Positions 40,859 through 51,106 of a stretch of DNA of 64,000 nt are shown here, in pieces. A program made the translations under genes and the position numbers. Positions within the stretch are counted from its first letter, which is position 1, and each line of letters begins with the position of its first letter. The notes under the pieces are model-generated. The model saw only the letters and a program-made list of their open reading frames with translations. It made no database searches and was not told where the DNA came from. This DNA is from Streptomyces liliiviolaceus (GTDB lineage: Bacteria; Actinomycetota; Actinomycetes; Streptomycetales; Streptomycetaceae): NCBI RefSeq assembly GCF_018070025.1, contig NZ_JAGPYQ010000001.1:372001-436000 (forward strand). The letters run 5' to 3'.

Positions 40859-42856
40859 TCAGGCTCCCTTCTTCGTACGGCGCCGCGTCGGTTGCGTGAC
40901 CCGGTCGAGCATCAGGCCGAGGCAGACGATCGCCGCGCCGGCCACCAGACCCGTGGCCAGGTCGCCCTGGGCAAGCCCGAACACGACGTCGTAACCGAGC
41001 GCGCCGCCGCCGACCAGGCCGCCGATGATGACGACGGCGAGGACGAGGACGACGCCCTGGTTCACGGCGAGCAGCAGGGCGGGGCGGGCCAGCGGCAGCT
41101 GGACCTGGCGCAGTTGCTGCCAGCCGGTCGCGCCCATGGAGCGCGAGGACTCCATGGCCGCCGGGTCCACGTTGCGCAGGCCCTGCGTGGTGATGCGGAC
41201 GACGGCGGGCAGGGCGTAGACGACCGCGGCGGCGACCGCGGGGGCACGGCCGACGCCGAAGAGCGCCACGACGGGTATGAGGTAGACGAACTGCGGCATC
41301 GTCTGGAAGACGTCGAGGACGGGGCGCAGGAGGCGTTCGCAGCGCTCGCTGCGGGCCGCCGCGACGGCCGTGCCGAAGCCGAGAACCAGCGTGACCGCGA
41401 CCGCCGCGAGGACCTGCGAGAGCGTGTCGAGGGACGGCTGCCACACGCCGAGCACTCCGATCGCGGCCATCGCGAGGACGGCGGTCAGGGCGGTGCGCCA
41501 GGTGCCGATCAGCCAGGCGAGCGCGGCGACGGTCAGCAGGACCGCCCACCAGGGCAGCCACTGGAGGCCGTCGCGCACCGGGTTGAGGACGCCGGTGGTG
41601 AAGTGGGCCGCCCAGTCGGCGGTGCCGCCCACGTAGGGGACGCCGGAGTAGAGGTGGGCGGTCATCCAGTCGACGGCGCGGTTCACCGGCTCGGCGATGT
41701 CCACGATCCATGTCTCGGGCCAGTCGAGCCGGCCGGCCAGACGCCCGGCGACCGCGACGGCCACCGCGGCGACGGCGGCCAGCGCCCAGCCGCGCCGGCC
41801 GGTCCAGAGGGAGCCGGTCCCTTCGGACCCCTCCCCCGCCGAAGCCGCCGAGCCCGCCGATCCCTCCGATCCCGCCGCTCCGGTCACCCGGTCCAGGACG
41901 ACCGCGAGCAGCACGATCGGGATACCGGCGGCGAGCGCGGCGCCCACGTCGACCGAGGCGAGTGCCTGGTAGACGCGGTCGCCGAGGCCGCCCGCGCCGA
42001 TGACGGACGCGATGACGGCCATCGACAGGGCCATCATGATGGTCTGGTTGAGTCCGAGCAGGAGTTCCTTGCGGGCGAGCGGCAGCCGGGCCGTGAACAG
42101 CCGCTGCCGTGCGGTGGTGCCCAGGGACTCGACGGCCTCCATCACCCCGGCGTCGGCGCCGCGCAGCCCGAGGGCGGTGAGGCGGGCCATGGGCGGGGCC
42201 GCGTACACGACGGTGGCGAGCACCGCGGCCGGGACGCCGATGCCGAAGACGAGGACGACCGGCAGGAGGTACGCGAAGGCCGGGAGCACCTGCATGGTGT
42301 CGAGGACGGGCCGCAGGGCGCGGTACGTGCGGTCGGAGAGTCCGGCGGCGAGGCCCAGCAGCGCGCCCAGGGCGACGGACGCGAGGACCGCGACCACCAT
42401 GAGCGCGAGGGTCTGCATGGTGGGCACCCACATACCGAGCAGCCCGCAGGTCAGGACCGCGGCGGCCGTGCCGAGCGCGAGCCGTACCCCGGCGACCCGC
42501 CAGGCGACCAGGGCCGCCGCGGCCGTGACGCCCGCCCAGCCCGCGGCGAGCAGGACGAGGTAGACGGCGCGTACGGCGAGGACGACCGCGTTCGAGACGT
42601 GCCCGAAGAAGTAGAGGAACAGCGGGTGGCTGTCGCGGTTGTCGATGATCCAGGTGCTGGCCCTGCCGAGGGGTTCGGTGAGGTCGACGGTGAGGGCGCC
42701 CGGCCAACTGCCGCTCGCCCAGCGGGAGTCGGCGAGCGGGACGAGGACGGCCGCGGCGACGGCGAGCAGGAGGAGCTTGCCGACGGCCGGGCGCCGGAGG
42801 ACGCCGAGGAAGCCGGGCAGGGCCGTACGGGGAGCGGGCGCGGTGGCAGTGGCCAT
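40859..42856 (-). CDS. proW: Glycine betaine ABC transporter permease, tandem-fused (double ProW/OpuAB)
   Basis: A 665-residue protein, about twice the usual permease length, made of two complete binding-protein-dependent permease domains. The first (about 60-325) has the EAA loop MEAVESLGTTARQRLFTARL; the second (about 395-640) has MESSRSMGATGWQQLRQVQL. Each is preceded by a similar external segment (STWIIDNRDSHPLF and ETWIVDIAEPVNRAV). A Gly/Ser/Glu linker (about 330-350) joins them. Both membrane halves of the transporter thus come from one polypeptide. The ATG overlaps the ATPase gene stop (TGATG). Confidence 0.92.
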   Translation of the reverse strand: MATATAPAPRTALPGFLGVLRRPAVGKLLLLAVAAAVLVPLADSRWASGSWPGALTVDLTEPLGRASTWIIDNRDSHPLFLYFFGHVSNAVVLAVRAVYLVLLAAGWAGVTAAAALVAWRVAGVRLALGTAAAVLTCGLLGMWVPTMQTLALMVVAVLASVALGALLGLAAGLSDRTYRALRPVLDTMQVLPAFAYLLPVVLVFGIGVPAAVLATVVYAAPPMARLTALGLRGADAGVMEAVESLGTTARQRLFTARLPLARKELLLGLNQTIMMALSMAVIASVIGAGGLGDRVYQALASVDVGAALAAGIPIVLLAVVLDRVTGAAGSEGSAGSAASAGEGSEGTGSLWTGRRGWALAAVAAVAVAVAGRLAGRLDWPETWIVDIAEPVNRAVDWMTAHLYSGVPYVGGTADWAAHFTTGVLNPVRDGLQWLPWWAVLLTVAALAWLIGTWRTALTAVLAMAAIGVLGVWQPSLDTLSQVLAAVAVTLVLGFGTAVAAARSERCERLLRPVLDVFQTMPQFVYLIPVVALFGVGRAPAVAAAVVYALPAVVRITTQGLRNVDPAAMESSRSMGATGWQQLRQVQLPLARPALLLAVNQGVVLVLAVVIIGGLVGGGALGYDVVFGLAQGDLATGLVAGAAIVCLGLMLDRVTQPTRRRTKKGA

Positions 42857-44016
42857 CAGGCCACCCCTTCGCGAGCCAGCCCGGCGGACCCGGCCGAACC
42901 GGCGGACCCGGCCGACCCCGCCGACCCGTTGGCCGTCCCCGCCACCACCTCCAGCAGCGCGTCCGAGTCCACGACTCCGAGGCAGCGCCCCTGGTCGACC
43001 ACGCGGGCGGTCTGTCCGGAGCGCGCGACCGCCTCGATGGCCTGCGAGACCGTGGCCTCCGGCGACAGCGCCGGACCCTCGCCGGCCTCCTGCGCCGACG
43101 CGGCCCGCATGGCTCTGCGGACCGTCATGACCTGCTCGCGCGGCACGTCCCGGACGAACTCGCGTACGTAGTCGTCGGCCGGCGAGCCCACGATCTCCTC
43201 GGGCGTGCCCAGCTGGACGATACGGCCGTCGCGCATGAGGGCGATCCGGTCGCCCAGGCGCAGCGCCTCGTTCAGGTCGTGCGTGATGAACACCATCGTG
43301 CGGCCCTCCTCGCCGTGCAACCGGATCACCTCCTCCTGCATGTCTCGTCGAATCATCGGATCGAGAGCACTGAACGGTTCATCGAAGAGCAGGACCTCGG
43401 GATCCACCGCCAGCGCCCGCGCGAGACCCACCCGCTGCTGCTGGCCGCCGGAGAGCTGACCGGGCCTGCGCTGCTCCATGCCTTCGAGGCCGACCTTGGC
43501 GACGACCTCCTGCGCCTTCGCCCGCCGTTCGCGCTTCGGCACGCCCTGGACCTCAAGCCCGTACGCGACGTTGTCGAGGACGGAGCGGTGCGGGAGCAGG
43601 CCGAAGTGCTGGAAGACCATGGCGGCACGGTGGCGGCGCAGGGCGCGCAGCCGCGCCCGGTCCATCGCGCGCACGTCCTCGCCGTCGATGGCGATCGTGC
43701 CGGCGGTCGGCTCGATGAGCCGGGTCAGACAGCGGACGAGAGTCGACTTGCCCGAGCCGGACAGGCCCATGACGACGAAGACCTCGCCCTTGCGCACATC
43801 GAAGCTCACATCCCGTACGGCGGCCGTGCAGCCGGTGCGGGAGCGGAGTTCGGCGGCGGAGAGTGCGGCGAGTTCGGGGTCGGCGGGGACCCGGTCGGCC
43901 TTGGGGCCGAAGACCTTCCACAGGCCGTCGACGGAGAAGACGGGCTCGGCACCCTTGGCGTCCTCGGCACCCGCGCGCTCGGCGGCGGCTTCCTGAACAG
44001 TGGTCGTCGTACTCAT
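42856..44016 (-). CDS. proV: Glycine betaine ABC transporter ATP-binding protein with CBS domain
   Basis: A 386-residue ProV/OpuAA-type ATPase. It has Walker A ([17 protein letters not shown]), Q-loop ([18 protein letters not shown]), ABC signature ([15 protein letters not shown]) and Walker B ([13 protein letters not shown]). An N-terminal family extension ([18 protein letters not shown]) precedes them. The C-terminus has a partial CBS region ([33 protein letters not shown]), which in relatives senses ionic strength. It then ends in a low-complexity [10 protein letters not shown] tail encoded by 9-base repeats. Start ATG 44016, overlapping the dehydrogenase stop as TGATG. Confidence 0.95.
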   Translation of the reverse strand: MSTTTTVQEAAAERAGAEDAKGAEPVFSVDGLWKVFGPKADRVPADPELAALSAAELRSRTGCTAAVRDVSFDVRKGEVFVVMGLSGSGKSTLVRCLTRLIEPTAGTIAIDGEDVRAMDRARLRALRRHRAAMVFQHFGLLPHRSVLDNVAYGLEVQGVPKRERRAKAQEVVAKVGLEGMEQRRPGQLSGGQQQRVGLARALAVDPEVLLFDEPFSALDPMIRRDMQEEVIRLHGEEGRTMVFITHDLNEALRLGDRIALMRDGRIVQLGTPEEIVGSPADDYVREFVRDVPREQVMTVRRAMRAASAQEAGEGPALSPEATVSQAIEAVARSGQTARVVDQGRCLGVVDSDALLEVVAGTANGSAGSAGSAGSAGSAGLAREGVA

Positions 44017-45593
44017 CACGCACCGCCTCCCAGCAGGTCCACGCACTTCTCGCCGACCATGAGGACCCCGATCATCGGGTTCACGGCGGGCATGGTCGGA
44101 AAGACGGACGCGTCGGCGATCCGGAGGCCGTCGAGGCCGCGGACCCGCAGTTCGGGGTTCACGACGGCGAGTCGGTCGTCGGCCGCGCCCATCCGGCAGG
44201 TGCCCGCCGGGTGGTACACGGTGTGGGCGACCTTGCGCGCGTACTCGCCCAGTTCCTCGTCGCCGGTGACGTCGGGGCCGGGGCACACCTCGCGGGTGAG
44301 CCAGTGCGCGAGCGGTTCGCTCTTCGCGATCTCGCGGGCGATCTTGATGCCGTCGACGAGGGTGCGGCCGTCGTAGTCGTCCTCGTCCGTGAAGTAGCGG
44401 AAGTCGAGGGCGGGCTTCTGGGCCGGGTCGGCGCTGGTCAGGTAGAGCCGGCCGCGGCTGCGCGGCTTGGGGATGTTGGGGGTCATCGAGACGCCGTGCG
44501 CGGGGCGTTCGTAGCCGAGGCGCTCCGGATTGTCCGTGAACGGGATCTGGTAGAAGTGGAACATCAGGTCGGGGCCCGCCCGTTCGGGGTCCCGCCGGAC
44601 GAACAGGCCCGCGTCGGAGTCCATCGCGGAGTTCTCGGGGATCGGCCCGTCCGTCTCCCAGACGATGACCGACTCGGGGTGGTCGAGCAGGTTCTCGCCG
44701 ACGCCCGGCAGGTCGTGGGCCACGGGTATGCCGAGCTGTTCGAGGTCCGCGCGCGGCCCGACGCCGGAGTGCAGCAGCAGCCGGGGCGAGTCGACGGCGC
44801 CGGCGCACAGCAGGACCTCCCGACGGGCCCGTACGAGGAGTTCGTCGCCGTCCTTCGTCGTCACGTGGACCCCGCGGGCCCGGGTGCCGTCCAGCTCCAG
44901 CTTGTTCGCCCAGGTCTCCAGATACAGGTGGAGGTTGGGCCGCTCGTCCATGAAGGGGTGCAGATAGGCGACGGACGCGCTGGAGCGCTTGTTGGTCTCC
45001 GGGTGGTACGCGAGGTCGAAGAAGCCGACGCCCTCGGTGAACGGCTTCTTGTTGAAGCCCTCCACGCGCGGCACGCCGAGCGTCGACTGCGCCGCGTCCA
45101 CGAAGTCGCGGGCGATGGCGTTCCGGTCCTTCTCGTCGACCGGCACGATGTTGTTGCGCAGCCGCGGGAAGTACGCCTCCATCGGGACCGAACCCCAGCC
45201 CTCGGCGCCCGCCGCCTCCCACTCGTCCCAGTCGGACGGCAGCGGCTTGAACGCGATGAGGGTGTTGTGCGAGGAGCAGCCGCCGAGGACCCGGGCGCGG
45301 CTGTGCCGGATGTGCGAGTTGCCGCGCGGCTGCTCGGTCGTCGGGTAGTCGTAGTCCAGCTCGCCGCCGAGCAGGCCCATCCAGCGGCGCAGGGTCAGGA
45401 CGTCGTCCCGGTCCACGTCGCTGGGGCCGCCCTCGATGACGGCGACGGTGACCTCGGGGTTCTCGGTGAGACGGGAGGCGATGACGGATCCCGCGGTGCC
45501 GCCGCCGATGACGACGTAGTCGTACGTGTGCTCGTGCTCGGGCTCATACGTGTGCGTGTACGTGCTGTCGGGCTCGCGCTTGTTTTCGGGCAT
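44016..45593 (-). CDS. betA: GMC-family choline dehydrogenase-like oxidoreductase
   Basis: A 525-residue flavoprotein of the glucose-methanol-choline family. It has FAD-binding [17 protein letters not shown], the GMC signature region [20 protein letters not shown], a second signature [20 protein letters not shown] and the catalytic His region [19 protein letters not shown]. In this operon its likely reaction is choline to betaine aldehyde, supplying the neighbouring aldehyde dehydrogenase. Substrate assignment rests on context, as GMC enzymes are diverse. The N-terminal 25 residues (His/Tyr/Glu-rich) are unusual. It lies between betB and proV. Confidence 0.9.
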   Translation of the reverse strand: MPENKREPDSTYTHTYEPEHEHTYDYVVIGGGTAGSVIASRLTENPEVTVAVIEGGPSDVDRDDVLTLRRWMGLLGGELDYDYPTTEQPRGNSHIRHSRARVLGGCSSHNTLIAFKPLPSDWDEWEAAGAEGWGSVPMEAYFPRLRNNIVPVDEKDRNAIARDFVDAAQSTLGVPRVEGFNKKPFTEGVGFFDLAYHPETNKRSSASVAYLHPFMDERPNLHLYLETWANKLELDGTRARGVHVTTKDGDELLVRARREVLLCAGAVDSPRLLLHSGVGPRADLEQLGIPVAHDLPGVGENLLDHPESVIVWETDGPIPENSAMDSDAGLFVRRDPERAGPDLMFHFYQIPFTDNPERLGYERPAHGVSMTPNIPKPRSRGRLYLTSADPAQKPALDFRYFTDEDDYDGRTLVDGIKIAREIAKSEPLAHWLTREVCPGPDVTGDEELGEYARKVAHTVYHPAGTCRMGAADDRLAVVNPELRVRGLDGLRIADASVFPTMPAVNPMIGVLMVGEKCVDLLGGGA

Positions 45594-45662
45594 GCGGTGG
45601 CGCTCCAGGGGGCCTTGTGAGGTGGGGGGGCGGCGTGAGGGCCGTTGAAGAGGTGCCGGGCG

Positions 45663-47174
45663 TCAGCCCGCGAACCAGCGGACCGGCTTCGGCGCGAGGT
45701 TCTGGTAGACGTGCTTCGTCTCGCGGTACTCGGCGAGCCCCGCGGGACCCAGCTCGCGGCCGACGCCGCTCTTGCCGAAGCCGCCCCACTCCGCCTGCGG
45801 GAGGTAGGGGTGGAAGTCGTTGATCCAGACGGTGCCGTGCCGCAGCCGTCCTGCCACGCGCCGGGCGCGCCCCGCGTCGGCGGTCCAGACGCCTCCCGCG
45901 AGTCCGTACTCCGTGTCGTTGGCGAGCGCCACGGCCTCGTCCTCCGTACGGAAGGTCTCCACCGTCAGGACGGGCCCGAAGACCTCCTCCCGTACGACGC
46001 GCATCTCGCGGTGGCACTGGTCGAGGACGGTCGGCTCGTAGAAGTAGCCGGTCGCGGGGAGCCGGTCGGAGGGGTCGGGGCGGGCGCCGCCGGTCCGCAG
46101 CACCGCGCCCTCGGCCAGGGCGGCGGCCACGTACCCCTCGGTCTTCTCGCGCTGTTCGGCGGAGACGAGCGGGCCGCACTCGACGCCCTCCTCGGTGCCG
46201 CGGCCGAGCCGGATCAGCTCGGCGCGGCGCACCAGTTCGGCGACGAACCGGTCGCGGACCGACTCCTCGATGATCAGCCGGGAGCCCGCCGAGCAGACCT
46301 GGCCGCTGTGGATGAACGCGGCGTTCAGGGCCTGGTCGACGGCGGTGTCGAAGCCCTCCTCGGTGGCGCAGGAGTCGGCGAAGACGACGTTGGGGTTCTT
46401 GCCGCCGAGTTCGAGGGCGACCTTCTTCACGGTGAGGGCGGCGGCCTGCGCGACCTTCGTACCGCTGGCGAGGCCGCCGGTGAAGGAGACGAGGTCGACG
46501 CCGGGGTGCTCGGCGAGCCGGGCGCCGACGCTGTGTCCGGGGCCGGTGACGAGGTTGGCCACTCCGGCGGGCAGCCCGGCCTCGACGAGCAGTTCGATGA
46601 GGGCGACGGTGGTCAGCGGGGTGATCTCGCTGGGTTTGAGGACGAAGGTGTTCCCCGCGGCGAGGGCCGGAGCCACCTTCCAGCTGGCCTGCAGCAGCGG
46701 GTAGTTCCAGGGCGTGATCATCGCGCAGACGCCGACGGGCTCGTGCACGACGACGCTGTGGATGTCGTCCGAACCGGCGTCGACGACCCGGCCGCCGCCC
46801 TCTGCGACGACGAGATCGGCGAAGTACCGGAAGGCGTCGGCGACGCAGTCGATGTCGACCCGCCCCTCCTCCAGCGTCTTGCCCGCGTCCCGGCTCTCCA
46901 GGAGCCCGAGCTTCTCGCGGTCGCGGACGAGGAGGTCGGCGACGCGGCGCAGGAGGGCGGCCCGCTCGGTGACGGGCGTGCGGGGCCACTGTCCGTGGTC
47001 GAAGGCGTGCCGGGCGGCCTCGACGGCGGCGTCCGTGTCGGGCACCCCGCCCTCGGCGACCTGGGCGAACGGCTTCGCGTCCGCCGGGTCGAGGATGTCC
47101 CGTAGGGCTCCCGAGGCGGCCGCGCGCCACTCGCCGTCCACGTGAATCGTCTGCTGCGCCTGGTGTCCCGACAT
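45663..47174 (-). CDS. betB: Betaine aldehyde dehydrogenase
   Basis: A 503-residue NAD(P)-dependent aldehyde dehydrogenase expected to oxidise betaine aldehyde to glycine betaine. It has the catalytic Glu motif LELGGKNPNVVFADSC, the nucleophilic Cys in HSGQVCSAGSRLIIEESV and the cofactor region ITPWNYPLLQASWKVAPALA. It is the first gene of the minus-strand operon, 69 bases from the dehydrogenase. Its promoter must lie in the 170-base gap that also carries the MarR-type palindrome. GGAAGG is 11 bases before the ATG at 47174. Confidence 0.93.
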   Translation of the reverse strand: MSGHQAQQTIHVDGEWRAAASGALRDILDPADAKPFAQVAEGGVPDTDAAVEAARHAFDHGQWPRTPVTERAALLRRVADLLVRDREKLGLLESRDAGKTLEEGRVDIDCVADAFRYFADLVVAEGGGRVVDAGSDDIHSVVVHEPVGVCAMITPWNYPLLQASWKVAPALAAGNTFVLKPSEITPLTTVALIELLVEAGLPAGVANLVTGPGHSVGARLAEHPGVDLVSFTGGLASGTKVAQAAALTVKKVALELGGKNPNVVFADSCATEEGFDTAVDQALNAAFIHSGQVCSAGSRLIIEESVRDRFVAELVRRAELIRLGRGTEEGVECGPLVSAEQREKTEGYVAAALAEGAVLRTGGARPDPSDRLPATGYFYEPTVLDQCHREMRVVREEVFGPVLTVETFRTEDEAVALANDTEYGLAGGVWTADAGRARRVAGRLRHGTVWINDFHPYLPQAEWGGFGKSGVGRELGPAGLAEYRETKHVYQNLAPKPVRWFAG

Positions 47175-47344
47175 GATCCGGTGCTGCCTTCCGTTCCTGT
47201 TCCGTGCCCGTCACTCTCGGGGCCGGGTGCACCTGCCCCTCGGCCCGGATGTCATGCGCGCCCTGTCTCCGAAGTGCGCGGGGTCACTGACAAGCCGCCC
47301 GAAACATGGACACCCTCATCGTTCTTTGACTAAAGTCAAAGATT
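47175..47344. promoter_or_regulatory. Divergent betaine-operon promoter region with an 18-bp palindrome
   Basis: CTTTGACTAAAGTCAAAG at 47324-47341 is a perfect 8+8 palindrome with an AA centre, ending three bases before the ATG of the MarR-GNAT regulator. Binding there would block that gene directly and could affect the divergent betB promoter. Binding by the MarR domain is inference, but position and symmetry fit autoregulation. Confidence 0.75.
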
Positions 47345-48271
47345 ATGGAGCCGGTATCAGCGCCCGTCCCCGGACCCGGGGTGTCCGCGGCCCACGTGAC
47401 CGCCCTGCGTAGCTTCAACCGCTACTTCACGCGCCGGATCGGTGTGCTCGACGACCACTACCTCGGGCAGGACCGGCCCCTCGGCGAGGCCCGGCTGCTG
47501 TACGAGATCGGAGCCGGCGCGTCCCTGCGGGAGCTGCGGACCCGGCTCGGCCTCGACGCCGGCTACCTGAGCCGGATGGTGCGCGCGCTGGAGAAACAGG
47601 GGCTCGTACGGGTCACCGTGCACCCGGCGGACAGCAGACTGCGCCTCGCGGAGCCGACCCCGGCCGGGCGGGCGGAGCTGGCGGAGCAGAACCGCCGCGC
47701 GGACGACCTCGCCGAGGGGCTGCTGCGCGGGCTGACCGAGACCCAGCGGGGCCGGCTGACCGAGGCGGTCGCGGTCACCGAGCGGCTGCTGCGGCTGGCC
47801 GCGATCACGGTACGGCCCGTCGGGGCGGCCTCGCCCGACGCCCGCGCCTGCCTCGCCGCCTACGCCGCCGAACTCGACGGACGGTTCCCCGAGGGGTACG
47901 CCGCCACCGACCTCGTACCGCCGGAGCGGATCGCCGCGCTCCTCGTCGCGTACGAGGAGGAACGTGCCGTCGGCTGCGGGGCGCTGTGCGCGCTCGACGC
48001 GGGGACGGCCGAGATCCGGCATCTGTGGGTGCACCCGCAGGCGCGCGGGCTGGGCCTCGGACACCGGCTGCTGACGGGGCTGGAGCAGGTGGCGGCCGAG
48101 CGCGGCCATCGCGTCGTACGCCTGGACACGCACAAGGTGCTCAAGGAGGCGGCGGCGATGTACCGGAGCGGCGGATACACCGAGATCCCGGCGTACGACG
48201 ACAACCCGCACGCCGGGTACTGGTTCGAGAAGCCGCTCACCCCTGTCGGCGAGGGGCCCGGAACGCACTGA
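47345..48271 (+). CDS. MarR-GNAT fusion regulator of the betaine operon
   Basis: A 308-residue two-domain protein. The N-terminal MarR winged helix (about 10-150) has LGEARLLYEIGAGASLRELR, LDAGYLSRMVRALEKQGLVR and PADSRLRLAEPTPAG. The C-terminal GNAT acetyltransferase (about 155-300) has VGCGALCALDAGTAEIRHLW, then VHPQARGLGLGHRLLTGLE (the acetyl-CoA loop) and YRSGGYTEIPAYDDNPHAGY. MarR-GNAT fusions are known, but their acetylation targets mostly are not. It is divergent from betB, like the GbsR-type MarR control of choline genes in Bacillus. A perfect palindrome overlaps its leader. Confidence 0.88.
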   Translation: MEPVSAPVPGPGVSAAHVTALRSFNRYFTRRIGVLDDHYLGQDRPLGEARLLYEIGAGASLRELRTRLGLDAGYLSRMVRALEKQGLVRVTVHPADSRLRLAEPTPAGRAELAEQNRRADDLAEGLLRGLTETQRGRLTEAVAVTERLLRLAAITVRPVGAASPDARACLAAYAAELDGRFPEGYAATDLVPPERIAALLVAYEEERAVGCGALCALDAGTAEIRHLWVHPQARGLGLGHRLLTGLEQVAAERGHRVVRLDTHKVLKEAAAMYRSGGYTEIPAYDDNPHAGYWFEKPLTPVGEGPGTH

Positions 48272-48299
48272 TCCCCGGGCGGGCGCCCGGGGATCAGTG
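48266..48299. terminator. Hairpin terminator between the MarR-GNAT gene and mdh
   Basis: Perfect 15-bp arms at 48266-48280 and 48285-48299 with a 4-nt loop. The left arm includes the stop codon of the MarR-GNAT gene, and the structure lies 26 bases beyond the mdh stop on the other strand, so it can serve both convergent genes. Confidence 0.85.
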
Positions 48300-48325
48300 G
48301 TGGAACGGCTCAGAGGTGAGCGGCC

Positions 48326-49396
<1,071 letters not shown>

Positions 49397-49509
49397 TCAC
49401 CGGTGCCGATGATCGATCTCTCGGCGTCAAGAGAGATCCAGCGGTCAGGCTATCGCGCATCCGGGATCCCGGACGGCCGGGGCCGATGTGGGGCGTCCCA
49501 CAGGGCCGT

Positions 49510-49585
49510 GCCCGGCGGGTGGCGGAGCGGTGTGGGCTGCGCCCGGCGGGTGGCGGAGCCGTGTGGGCTGCGCCCGGCTGGTTTG
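49510..49585. repeat. 31-bp tandem repeat upstream of mdh
   Basis: A 31-bp unit beginning GCCCGGCGGGTGGCGGAGC occurs at 49510-49540 and 49541-49571, differing at one base, with about 14 bases of a third unit after. It lies between mdh and the dispersed-repeat copy at 49598-49640, in sequence with no gene. Confidence 0.85.
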
Positions 49586-49597
49586 GTGCGTTGTCGG

Positions 49598-49640
49598 GTG
49601 CGGGGCGGTGGGGGCTGGTCGCGCCGTTCCCCGCGCCCCT
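49598..49640 (-). repeat. Dispersed GCGCGGGGAAC repeat, cluster E (1 copy)
   Basis: One reverse-orientation copy, from GTGCGGGGCGGTGGGGG to the GTTCCCCGCGCCCCT end. It lies about 270 bases past the stop of the DUF2690 gene (minus strand) and about 280 upstream of mdh. It is the only single-copy site among the six locations. Confidence 0.88.
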
Positions 49641-49909
49641 GAAGGGGCTGCGCCCCTCCGAAGACACCCCCGCGCCCTTGAGAGGGAGGTGGCGGCCGTT
49701 GATCCGGGAGAGTGGGCCAACGACCGCCACCAGGTGGGGGTGCCGGTCGGCAGCGCGGGGGCTGCCACCTTGCCGAAATAACGCCGGACTCCCGTGGGGG
49801 TACGGTCCGCCTGCCCCGAAGCACGCCGCCCATTCCTCCCTCACGGCAACGGGCGCCCGGCTCAAGGGAGTCGGGCGCCCGTCCTGGTCGCGTCCGGTGA
49901 CGCGTCCGC

Positions 49910-51106
49910 CTACTTCGTGCAGCCCTCCACGCCCGACGCGAGCGTCGCGCAGGCCTTCGCCCCGGTGGCGCTCTTCACCGCGACCATCGGCGTGTAGGCG
50001 TCGGTGTCCGTCTCGACCTCGGCGGTCTGCGCGGCGGCCGACCCGGCCGATATCCGGACCGTGTCCCCCGCTCCGGCCGCGGTGATACGGGCCCAGGCGG
50101 CGCCGCACGTCTCGCTGTACCGGACCTCGACCTGGGCGGTGCCGACGACGGCCTTCTCCACGGTCTGCGCCAGCGTCCCGCCGCAGCCCATGTTCTCCGG
50201 GTCCTTGCCCGCGCAGTCCGTGCCGCTGCACTCGACACCGGCCGGCAGTTCCTTGCTCACCGTCGGACTCGGGCTCGGCTTGGCCTCGTTCTTGCCCTCG
50301 TCACCGCCGGAGCTCGTGAGGTACACGGCCGCGGCCACCACCACGAGCGCGCCCACGACGCCGGCGAGGAACATGGTGAGCCGCCGCTTGCGCCCCTGCC
50401 CGTCGGGCGAACCGCCGGTTCTCCGCCCCGCGGCCGGGGGCGCGCCCCCGGCCGGACCGCCGGGTCCCGCAGGACCGCCGGATCCCACAGGACCGGCCGA
50501 GCCGGACGGCCCGTACGCTCCCGGGGGCGAGGCGACGACTCCCCAACCGCCGCCCCGCGCATCCGCACCGGTCCTCGCGCCGGCACCCTCGCCGGCACCG
50601 GCCCCGGCGCCGTACGACGGCCTGCGCTCGTCCCCCTGCGCCGGGCTCTGCGGGGGCACGGTGGGTGACACTCCGGCCGGGCCCGCGATACCCGGCTTGG
50701 GCGCGGTCGTGCTTCCCCCGGCGCGCGCCTGCTTCCCGCTCTTTCCCCCCTTGGCCGGAGTCGGCCCGAACTCCCCCAGCGCGGCGCGCGCCTGGGAGAT
50801 CCGGATCGCCTCCATGGTCATGTCGTGGCGCATCTCCGAACGGCTCCAGGCGCGCTCGGCGAGCTCCCACATCGTCGTCAGATGGACGGGATTGGTCCCG
50901 GTCACCTCGGCCAACGCCACGATCGCGCCCTTGGGCGCGAGCAGGCGGCCGTTCAGATACCGCTCCCAGGACGTCTTGCTGTATCCCGTGCGGTCGGCCA
51001 CGGCGGCGATGCTCAGCCCACCGCGGTCGACAAGTCGGCGCAACTGACTGGCGAACTCCCTTACCTGCGGATCGAGTTCATCCGGCAAGGGCCTCCAACG
51101 AGGCAT
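49910..51106 (-). CDS. XRE helix-turn-helix membrane protein with DUF2690 domain
   Basis: A 398-residue protein in three parts. An N-terminal XRE-type helix-turn-helix (about 15-90: LRRLVDRGGLSIAAVADRTG, YSKTSWERYLNGRLLAPKGA) is followed by a long disordered linker of Gly, Pro, Ala and Thr (about 125-255). A single span (about 262-282, MFLAGVVGALVVVAAAVYLT) leads to an external DUF2690 domain. That domain has cysteines in VECSGTDCAGKDPENMGCGG, SETCGAAWARI and CATLASGVEGC. This is an inside-out arrangement: DNA-binding-like domain in the cytoplasm and Cys-rich domain outside, suggesting signalling or wall sensing. The family is common in Streptomyces, with no known function. Confidence 0.88.
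   Translation of the reverse strand: MPRWRPLPDELDPQVREFASQLRRLVDRGGLSIAAVADRTGYSKTSWERYLNGRLLAPKGAIVALAEVTGTNPVHLTTMWELAERAWSRSEMRHDMTMEAIRISQARAALGEFGPTPAKGGKSGKQARAGGSTTAPKPGIAGPAGVSPTVPPQSPAQGDERRPSYGAGAGAGEGAGARTGADARGGGWGVVASPPGAYGPSGSAGPVGSGGPAGPGGPAGGAPPAAGRRTGGSPDGQGRKRRLTMFLAGVVGALVVVAAAVYLTSSGGDEGKNEAKPSPSPTVSKELPAGVECSGTDCAGKDPENMGCGGTLAQTVEKAVVGTAQVEVRYSETCGAAWARITAAGAGDTVRISAGSAAAQTAEVETDTDAYTPMVAVKSATGAKACATLASGVEGCTK

Noticed and set aside
49486..50085. Plus-strand open frame between mdh and the DUF2690 gene
   Set aside because: It runs through the 31-bp tandem repeats and a dispersed repeat and then antisense to the DUF2690 gene, has no ribosome site, and encodes low-complexity sequence.
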